From positions 1 to 64,000 of the forward strand of contig CANSWY010000005.1 of assembly GCA_947650915.1 (NCBI GenBank): a stretch of 64,000 bases of DNA, in the 5' to 3' direction. Position numbers and translations under genes: made by a program. Below are positions 57,823-64,000 of this stretch, piece by piece. How positions within the stretch are numbered: position 1 is the first letter of the stretch; each line of letters opens with the position of its first letter. A model generated the notes under the pieces. It was given only the letters and a program-made list of their open reading frames with translations, ran no database searches and was not told the DNA's origin. This stretch comes from an uncultured Eggerthellaceae bacterium. Its GTDB lineage: Bacteria > Actinomycetota > Coriobacteriia > Coriobacteriales > Eggerthellaceae.

Positions 57823-59979
57823 ATGCCGAACTACACCCTTGATGACATCATCAACAGCCCTGCGAACACGGGGCATCTCCACGGCTACAGCGGCAAGATC
57901 ATCCGGGTGGATCTGACCACGCGCGAAGTCTCGTTCTTGGACACCTACCAGTACGTGCCTGAATACGTGGGCGGCCGGATGATCGCGAACCGCATCTTCT
58001 TCGATGAGGTGCCGCCGGACACCGGCGCGTTCGATGAAGCGAACGAGTTCATCTACATGACCGGCCCCACCACCGGCGTGGGCATTCCCGCAGGCGGCCG
58101 CAGCGCGGCGTGCGCCGTGGGCGCGGCCATGAGCCCTGAGCAGTACGCCTGGGGCAACATCGGCGGGTGGTTCGCCACGGAACTGAAGTATGCCAGCTAT
58201 GACGGCCTGATCATCCAGGGCAAGGCGGATGAGCCGGTCCACATCAAGATAGAGGACGATTCCATCGAGATCCTGCCGGCGGACGACCTTTGGGGTCTGC
58301 GCGTGCATCAGACGCAAGCGGCGTTGGAGGAGCGCTACGGCCATGAGTTCAAGTCCATGGTCATCGGGCCGGCCGGCGAGAACCTGGTGCGCATCGCGTC
58401 CATCACCACGGGCAACGACTGCGTGTTCGCCAAAGGCGGCTTCGGCGCGGTATGGGGCTCCAAAAAGCTCAAAGCCATCACCGTGCGCGGGCACGGCGTG
58501 CTGGCGCCTGCTGACCTGGAAAAGCTGGAGTACCTGCGTTTCAACATGAACAACCCGGGCATGCGGCCCTCTCCCGTGCTCCACATGACCCAGATCGGCG
58601 TGCCGGGCGGCGAATTCCCTGTGGAATACGACCGCGGCAACGTGGCGTGCAGCCCGGGGTGCAACCAGCACTGCAACGCGCTTTTGATGGATGGCCGCTC
58701 CGCCTTCTCTGACGAGCGCGTGAACCATATCGAGAAATGCGTGAGCATCTGCACGTTCGACTACCGCTCCGACATCCCCACCACCGTAGGGATGTTCTGG
58801 CCCACCAAGGAGAACTACTGCGCCCCCTGCAAGCTGCTCTCCCGCGAATTCCCCGAGCCCGACTTCTCCGATCCGCACTTCCAGGAGCAGGCGAAGCCCT
58901 TGGCGCCGGACATCCTCAACTTCTGGGGGCCGGATTACGACCGCGGCACCATCGTGAACGATTTGTGCAACGAATACGGCATCGACAAGTGGGAGGTCAT
59001 CATCTTCATGATGCCGTGGCTGGCCATGTGCAAGGAAGAAGGCCTGTTCGACGGCATGGATCTGGGGTGCGCCGAACCCATCGATGTGGAGAGCGAGGCC
59101 TTCTTGCGCGAGTTCATCACGAACCTGGTCTACCGGCGCGGCGAATTCGGAGACCTGTTCGCCGAAGGCATGGCGCGCGCCATACGCGGCCTGGGCTATG
59201 AGAAGTTCAGCGAATCCATCTATCACGGGCGCTATTCCCAGATGTTGGGCGGGAAGCGCATCGATCTGCCGGTGTCCTTGGAAGCGGCGTGGGGGCAGAG
59301 CGTGCACTGGCAGGGCCGCGGCTTCGAAGGCGCCATCGAGAAGCCCACGTGGCTCGCCATGAGCCTGATCAACATGGTGTCCACGCGCGACGCTCAGACG
59401 GTGGAGCACTTCCACTGCAAGCACGACTTCCACGAAGCGGCCATGGCCGATCCGTACCACTGCCCGCACGTCATAGACGCCATCATCCACACGCAGAACG
59501 CCGCTGAGATCAAGGACTCCGTGATGAGCTGCGAATGGCAGAGCCCGGATCTGTGGTGGCCCACCATGGAGGCGGAGATGTACGCGGCCGCCACGGGATA
59601 TCCCATGACCGAAGAGGAGCTCAACGATGCGGCCTGCCGCTCCAAGCTCCTGTTCCGCGCCACGCTCATCCGCAACCATGGCCGTTGCCGCCGCCAGGAG
59701 ATGGAGTCCATCTGGCGCATCCTGTCCGTGCCGGACTCGCTGGATGAGGTGGCTGATTGGCAGAGCTGGAACGAGATGGTGGACCTGTATTACGAGGCGC
59801 GCGGCTGGGATTTGGAGACGGGGTGGCCGTATCGGGAGACCTATGAGCGCTACGGGTTGGCTGACGTGGCTGATGAGATGGAGCGCTTGGGGCTTCTGCC
59901 CGAACGCCCGCAAGAGCGCTGGTGCGACTATGGAGATGAGCCGTTCGTGCTGTTCGCCCAGAACCGTGAACGCCCCTGA
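57823..59979 (+). CDS. Aldehyde ferredoxin oxidoreductase family (tungsten-type)
   Basis: 718 residues. The N-terminal AOR domain is clear: GYSGKIIRVDLTTREVSFLD, YVGGRMIANRIFFDE, PAGGRSAACAVGAAMSPE and GNIGGWFATELKYASYDGLI. The cluster cysteines appear as CSPGCNQHC (C-x3-C-x3-C rather than the common C-x2-C-x3-C), with CAPC further on. These enzymes contain a W- or Mo-bis-pterin and interconvert aldehydes and acids. The substrate is unknown; with the upstream polyferredoxin it probably forms an AOR complex. GAGAGGAGGTGCGCACC precedes the ATG at 57823. A family 1 repeat follows 25 bp after the stop. Confidence 0.92.
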   Translation: MPNYTLDDIINSPANTGHLHGYSGKIIRVDLTTREVSFLDTYQYVPEYVGGRMIANRIFFDEVPPDTGAFDEANEFIYMTGPTTGVGIPAGGRSAACAVGAAMSPEQYAWGNIGGWFATELKYASYDGLIIQGKADEPVHIKIEDDSIEILPADDLWGLRVHQTQAALEERYGHEFKSMVIGPAGENLVRIASITTGNDCVFAKGGFGAVWGSKKLKAITVRGHGVLAPADLEKLEYLRFNMNNPGMRPSPVLHMTQIGVPGGEFPVEYDRGNVACSPGCNQHCNALLMDGRSAFSDERVNHIEKCVSICTFDYRSDIPTTVGMFWPTKENYCAPCKLLSREFPEPDFSDPHFQEQAKPLAPDILNFWGPDYDRGTIVNDLCNEYGIDKWEVIIFMMPWLAMCKEEGLFDGMDLGCAEPIDVESEAFLREFITNLVYRRGEFGDLFAEGMARAIRGLGYEKFSESIYHGRYSQMLGGKRIDLPVSLEAAWGQSVHWQGRGFEGAIEKPTWLAMSLINMVSTRDAQTVEHFHCKHDFHEAAMADPYHCPHVIDAIIHTQNAAEIKDSVMSCEWQSPDLWWPTMEAEMYAAATGYPMTEEELNDAACRSKLLFRATLIRNHGRCRRQEMESIWRILSVPDSLDEVADWQSWNEMVDLYYEARGWDLETGWPYRETYERYGLADVADEMERLGLLPERPQERWCDYGDEPFVLFAQNRERP

Positions 59980-60004
59980 TCCTCCCACGGCCGGGACGCC
60001 CCCC

Positions 60005-60144
60005 GATGTGCAAAAGGGACGTCCCAAATCGCACCTGCGAGGTTGACGTGTGCAAAGGGGACGTCCCAAATCGCACATAGGAACAGTCATTCAATGCGCA
60101 TGGTCTTTTCCTATGTGCAATTTGGAACGTCCCTTTTGCACATC
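60005..60144. repeat. Family 1 hairpin repeat, copy 1f with half-unit
   Basis: Half-unit 60005-60036 (GATGTGCAAAAGGGACGTCC, AAATCGCACCTG) and hairpin 60048-60144 (GTGTGCAAAGGGGACGTCCC ... GGAACGTCCCTTTTGCACAT). It fills the whole gap between the convergent AOR and recQ genes and touches the recQ stop. Confidence 0.9.
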
Positions 60145-61981
60145 AGGGGTTGATCTCCTTTAGGAAGGCTTGGCCGTAGCGTTGGAGCTTCACCTCTCCT
60201 ACGCCGGGAATCTCCAGGAACGCTGCTTCGTCAGCGGGACGTTGGATGCACATGGCGCGCAGCGCCGAATCGGCGAACACCACATACGGCGGCACGGCCG
60301 CCTCGTCCGCCAAGCGCTTGCGCAGCGCGCGCAGGCGCTCGAATAGCTCGGTGTCGTAGTCCGTCGGCACTGGCGTCGCGGCCCTGGCCTTGCGCGCCCG
60401 CTTCGGTGTCAACGGCTTCATGAACAGCTGGAAGCCATCCTCGGCCGCCTCGCGCATGCGCGGCCCCAGTTCCACCTTCGGGTAGCTGCCCTCCGTGATG
60501 GTGAGGAACTCCTGCGCGGCCAGAAGCTCCGTGACCGCTTTGATGAGCGCTTCGGATTCGCCTGACAGAGCGCCGAACGTGCGGCACGAATCCAGTCCCA
60601 GCTCCGCGATGCGCTTGGTGCCGGATCCGCGCAGAACGGAGGCTATCACGCCTTTCCCGAAACGCCCGCGCAGCTCGTGCACGCAGCGCATGATGGCCCG
60701 TGCTTGGAAGGTGACGTCGGTCTTCTGGCCTTCTCCCAGACAGTTCGAGCAGTTGCCGCACTCATCCGGCGCGTCTTCGCCGAAGTAGCGCAGGATGTGC
60801 GCCCGCAGGCAATCCGCCGTGTGGCAGTAGCCCACCATGGCTTCCAGCATCCGGCGTTGTGCGGCGCGCACGGCCTCTTTTTCAGCTTCATCCAAACGTT
60901 CGTTGCCGGCATCCTGCTCGATGAAGAACCGGCAGGTGGAAATGTCGGCATCGTTCCAGAGCAGGATGCATTCAGCGGGTTCGCCATCACGGCCCGCGCG
61001 TCCTGCTTCCTGGTAGTACGCCTCCAGGCAGCCCGGCATGTTGTGATGGATCACATAGCGCACGTTCGATTTGTCGATGCCCATGCCGAATGCGTTCGTC
61101 GCCACCATCACCGGAGCGTCGTCGGTGATGAACGCGCGCTGGTTCTCCGCGCGTTCAGCACGGGAGAGCCCGGCGTGGTAGCGGGTGGCCGCCATGCCGG
61201 CGGTGAGCAGCGCCTCGTGCACCGCTTCCGTATCCTTGCGGGTGGAGCAGTAGATGATGCCGCTGTCCTGCGGGTGGGTGCGCGCATGCTCCACGATGCG
61301 GGCCAGCTTCTCCTTCGTGGGCAGGCGCGTGACGGAGAAAGAGAGGTTCGGACGGTCGAATCCGCTGAGGGTGACGTGAGCATCCTCGAGCCCCAAGAGC
61401 TCCGTGATGTCCGCCTGCACGCGCGGGGTGGCCGTGGCGGTGAGCGCGGCCACCACGGGGCGGGCGGGCAGCGCGCCGATGAAGTCCGCGATCCCCAGAT
61501 AGGAGGGCCGGAAATCCTGCCCCCATTGGGAGACGCAGTGCGCTTCGTCCACCGCGATGAGCGGGAGGGGCGCGTTTGCGGCGAACGCTTCGAAGCGCGC
61601 ATCCTGCAAGCGCTCGGGGGTCACGTACAGAAGGTCGTACGCGCCAGCGCGTGCGCGTTCCAGCACGATGTCCTGCTGGCTGGGCGTGAGCGTGGAGTTC
61701 AGATAGCCGGCCGCCACGCCGGCGGCGCTGAGCGCCTCCACTTGGTCCTTCATGAGGGACACGAGCGGGCTCACCACCAACACCAAGCCGGGAAGCGTGA
61801 GGGCGGGCACCTGGTAGCAGAGCGATTTTCCCGCACCCGTGGGCATGATGGCCAGAACGTCTTGGCCGCAGGCCAGCGCGCTCAGGGCGTCTTCCTGGGC
61901 CGGGCGGAAGCGCGGATAGCCGAACGTGCGCGCGAGCGCATCCTGCGCTCCGTGCATGGTGAAGAGCTGCGCCATGGGCAT
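60143..61981 (-). CDS. recQ: ATP-dependent DNA helicase RecQ
   Basis: 612 residues. Walker A is MPTGAGKSLCYQ near residue 47, motif II DEAHCVSQWG near 141, and the later helicase motifs STRKDTEAVH and QEAGRAGRDG are complete. The RecQ zinc site follows (CLRAHILRYFGE, CGNCSNCLG), then the winged helix and a C-terminal HRDC domain (LRALRKRLADE, ADEAAFLEIPGVGE). It unwinds recombination and replication intermediates with 3'-5' polarity. Codon 3 is also Met; either may be the start. Confidence 0.96.
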   Translation of the reverse strand: MPMAQLFTMHGAQDALARTFGYPRFRPAQEDALSALACGQDVLAIMPTGAGKSLCYQVPALTLPGLVLVVSPLVSLMKDQVEALSAAGVAAGYLNSTLTPSQQDIVLERARAGAYDLLYVTPERLQDARFEAFAANAPLPLIAVDEAHCVSQWGQDFRPSYLGIADFIGALPARPVVAALTATATPRVQADITELLGLEDAHVTLSGFDRPNLSFSVTRLPTKEKLARIVEHARTHPQDSGIIYCSTRKDTEAVHEALLTAGMAATRYHAGLSRAERAENQRAFITDDAPVMVATNAFGMGIDKSNVRYVIHHNMPGCLEAYYQEAGRAGRDGEPAECILLWNDADISTCRFFIEQDAGNERLDEAEKEAVRAAQRRMLEAMVGYCHTADCLRAHILRYFGEDAPDECGNCSNCLGEGQKTDVTFQARAIMRCVHELRGRFGKGVIASVLRGSGTKRIAELGLDSCRTFGALSGESEALIKAVTELLAAQEFLTITEGSYPKVELGPRMREAAEDGFQLFMKPLTPKRARKARAATPVPTDYDTELFERLRALRKRLADEAAVPPYVVFADSALRAMCIQRPADEAAFLEIPGVGEVKLQRYGQAFLKEINP

Positions 61982-62121
61982 CGTTCCCTTCTGGCCGTGG
62001 CTTCAAGTCCTCGCATTCTAGTGCATCCCGAGCGCACCTGGCGCCATGCGCGCCGCTCCCGTTCGCGGGCTGTGCGTTCCGTGGAGATGGCCGGCGCGGC
62101 GCTGCTGCGCGCGTTGCTGGA

Positions 62122-62127
62122 TATACT
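62122..62127 (+). promoter_or_regulatory. Candidate -10 box TATACT
   Basis: TATACT lies 45 bp before the proposed CTG start of the histidine kinase. No good -35 was identified. Confidence 0.35.
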
Positions 62128-62172
62128 ACAAGCGCACAGAACGCGTTCCGGGGGTCTCAAGGGGGAACGAGC

Positions 62173-64000
62173 CTGAACAAGAGAAGATACATCGTGATCG
62201 TCGCTGTCGCCATCGCGCTGATGGCGGGTGCCATCTACGTGTATCTCGTCCAGTTGCAGAGCACGGTGTCCGCGAACCTCATGTCCACCATCAACGAGGT
62301 TTCGCGCCATGACGTGGAGACCATCGAAGGCTCGCTGGATTATTCGTATTCGCGCCTGGGATCGGTGGCTGAACGCATGAGCGTCTACGACGTGAGGACG
62401 GTGGAGGAGGTCCAGGAACAGATGAACCTGGAGGCTGCGTCCTCCAGCATGTTCAACGCCATCTACCTTTTGGATGAGGATGGGAATCTGTACAGCAGCT
62501 CTTACGTGCGCATCCCGGCTGCAGGGCACGCCTACGATGAGATCTTCTCGGACGGGCGGGACCACTTCGCCATGCTGTATGACGACGAGGATGGCCGGCT
62601 GGAGACCACGAAGGAATCGCTGATCTACGGCATCAAGCTGGACGGCATGGTCATCGGGGGGCGGCGTTTCGTGGGAATGCTGGGCCGCAGCGACGTTTCC
62701 ATCATCTCCGACCAGCTCATGATCGACAGCTTCGAGGGCCAGGGCATCTCGAGCGTGGTGAATCCGTACGGCTACTACATCGTGAGCGGCGCGCCGGCAG
62801 CGGCGGATCTGGCCGGGCGGGACAACTTCTACAACGTGCTGGAGACAGGATGGCTCCATGACGGCGTCACCATCGAAGAGGTGCGCCGCAACATCGCCGA
62901 GGGCCAGAGCTTCGTGATCTACTGCACCACGGTGAGCGGCGAAGAGCTGGTCATGAGCTTCGCACCGGTGGAGGGCACGGCGTGGTCGTTCATCATGACG
63001 GTGCCCATGAGCGTCTTCGACCAGACGTTCGCGCCGTTCATCACCATGACCATCGGCATGCTGGTGGTGGTGGCGGTGCTGTTGGTGGCCATGATGCTGC
63101 TGATCTACCGCTCTATGAAGCGGACTCTGGTGGCGAACGCGAACGCAGCGGCGCGATCGGAGTTCCTGTCCAACATGAGCCATGAGATCCGCACGCCCCT
63201 GAACGGCATCATCGGCCTGAACCACTTGATGGAACGCCACCTGGATGATCGTGAGGCGCTGGAGGGCTACGTCAAGAAGATGGACAAAGCGGCGGAATAC
63301 CTGCTGTCCTTGGTGAACGACATCTTGGATGTGTCCAAGCTGCATGCGGGCAAAGTGCAGCTGGATGCGCGTCCGTTCAGCCTGCATGACGTCATCAACA
63401 ATGTGTGCGAGATGGAACGTGAGGTCATCATTGCAGGGGGCATTTCATTCGACGTGGATGCGGACATTCCTCATCCGTGCGTGATGGGAGATGACGTCCG
63501 CTTGTCCCAGGTGCTCATGAACATCCTCTCCAACGCAGCGAAATTCACGCCGGAGGGCGGCACCATCACGCTCACGGCGCGCCAAAAGCTGGAATCCGCT
63601 CCGCGCATGACGCGGGTCATCATCTCTGTGGCGGATACGGGCTGTGGGATGACGCCGTCGTTCCAGAAGCACATCTTCGATGCCTTCACGCAGGAGCGCG
63701 GCCTCAACAGCGAAAGCCAGAAGGGCACCGGGCTGGGCATGGCCATCAGCAGCCTGCTGGTGCAGGAGATGGGCGGCAGCATATCGGTGGAGAGCGAACC
63801 GGGTGCGGGCACGTGCTTCACGGTGAAGGTGCCGTTGCCGCTGGCGGGTTCCGGGCAGCTGCCGGGCTCCGCGTCCGTGGAGGCGCCGCAGGCCGCTGCG
63901 ACTTCAGGCGCGCCCGCGGAGAAGGCTCCTGCGGAGGTGAAGGTGCTGGTGGCCGAGGATAACGAATTGAACGCGGACATCATCTCCAGCATCTTGGAGG
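62173..64000 (+). CDS. Hybrid sensor histidine kinase, 3' end beyond the window
   Basis: At least 609 residues. An N-terminal helix (YIVIVAVAIALMAGAIYVYL) and a second helix near residue 290-312 (TIGMLVVVAVLLVAMMLLIY) enclose an extracellular Cache-like sensor region. The kinase core follows: HisKA with FLSNMSHEIRTPLNG, then HATPase boxes DVRLSQVLMNILSNAAKFTP, DTGCGM and GTGLGMAIS. A receiver domain begins VKVLVAEDNELNADIISSIL at the window edge. The best-placed start is a CTG at 62173, 6 bp after AAGGGGGAA-type purines, which gives a basic N-terminus (NKRRY); GTG 62194 and ATG 62221 would cut into the first helix. No stop is reached. Confidence 0.88.
   Translation, partial: MNKRRYIVIVAVAIALMAGAIYVYLVQLQSTVSANLMSTINEVSRHDVETIEGSLDYSYSRLGSVAERMSVYDVRTVEEVQEQMNLEAASSSMFNAIYLLDEDGNLYSSSYVRIPAAGHAYDEIFSDGRDHFAMLYDDEDGRLETTKESLIYGIKLDGMVIGGRRFVGMLGRSDVSIISDQLMIDSFEGQGISSVVNPYGYYIVSGAPAAADLAGRDNFYNVLETGWLHDGVTIEEVRRNIAEGQSFVIYCTTVSGEELVMSFAPVEGTAWSFIMTVPMSVFDQTFAPFITMTIGMLVVVAVLLVAMMLLIYRSMKRTLVANANAAARSEFLSNMSHEIRTPLNGIIGLNHLMERHLDDREALEGYVKKMDKAAEYLLSLVNDILDVSKLHAGKVQLDARPFSLHDVINNVCEMEREVIIAGGISFDVDADIPHPCVMGDDVRLSQVLMNILSNAAKFTPEGGTITLTARQKLESAPRMTRVIISVADTGCGMTPSFQKHIFDAFTQERGLNSESQKGTGLGMAISSLLVQEMGGSISVESEPGAGTCFTVKVPLPLAGSGQLPGSASVEAPQAAATSGAPAEKAPAEVKVLVAEDNELNADIISSILE

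Noticed and set aside
2499-60144. Family 1 repeats considered as CRISPR arrays
   Set aside because: Copies are thousands of bases apart, with no regular spacers and no cas genes.

Overview
This 64 kb window most likely comes from a gut-type actinobacterium of the Eggerthellaceae (Coriobacteriia). That is an inference from content: GC-rich genes, three cytoplasmic-looking molybdopterin oxidoreductases each paired with a small Fe-S protein and an MFS transporter (the layout of Eggerthella/Gordonibacter catechol dehydroxylases), a tungsten-type aldehyde oxidoreductase and an old-yellow-enzyme fusion. No 16S rRNA or other decisive marker is present.

Layout. 1-10.1 kb is ordinary chromosome: two tRNA-Ser genes, an OatA-like acyltransferase, ispE and tadA, a DUF2207 membrane protein, an EamA transporter, a shikimate-kinase-like protein, an amidohydrolase, a universal stress protein and the initiator tRNA. 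From about 10.1 to 33 kb lies an accessory island of mixed and often AT-rich composition. It holds a Fic protein, a type I restriction-modification operon (ribbon-helix-helix protein, hsdM, hsdS, hsdR) followed by a KAP-like P-loop NTPase, an intact IS3-family element, two tiny basic proteins divergent from an XRE regulator, a soluble protein plus four-helix membrane protein pair resembling lambda RexA/RexB, an IS256-family element inserted in an IS3 relic, a second two-gene membrane module, a RhuM-Fic protein, a terminase remnant, and a TipAL-like regulator facing a yjdF gene with a probable riboswitch.

From 35.5 to 44.6 kb a ten-gene co-directional run encodes zinc ribbon, MFS, Mo-enzyme 1, ferredoxin 1, Mo-enzyme 2, ferredoxin 2, SlyD-type FKBP, a second zinc ribbon and a second MFS, followed by a LysR regulator. 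After an Spx/ArsC-like protein, an MsrA-MsrB fusion and a hypoxanthine-DNA glycosylase comes a second catabolic block (48.7-60.0 kb): Mo-enzyme 3, ferredoxin 3, MFS, zinc ribbon, then old-yellow-enzyme/FAD oxidoreductase, MFS, SDR, polyferredoxin and aldehyde ferredoxin oxidoreductase. RecQ and a hybrid histidine kinase cut by the window end close the segment.

Three non-coding repeat families are scattered through the window. Family 1 is a covarying hairpin of about 100 bp with a half-unit, in six loci. Family 2 is a palindrome of about 75-80 bp starting GTGACAAAGGG, in four copies, one split by the IS3 element. Family 3 is an element of about 260 bp with terminal inverted repeats, in three copies. 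The strongest candidate for an undescribed system is the XRE-RexA-like-RexB-like cassette at 21.1-23.7 kb. Next come the probable phase-variable hsdS (G9 tract doubling as a Shine-Dalgarno) and the covarying repeat family 1.
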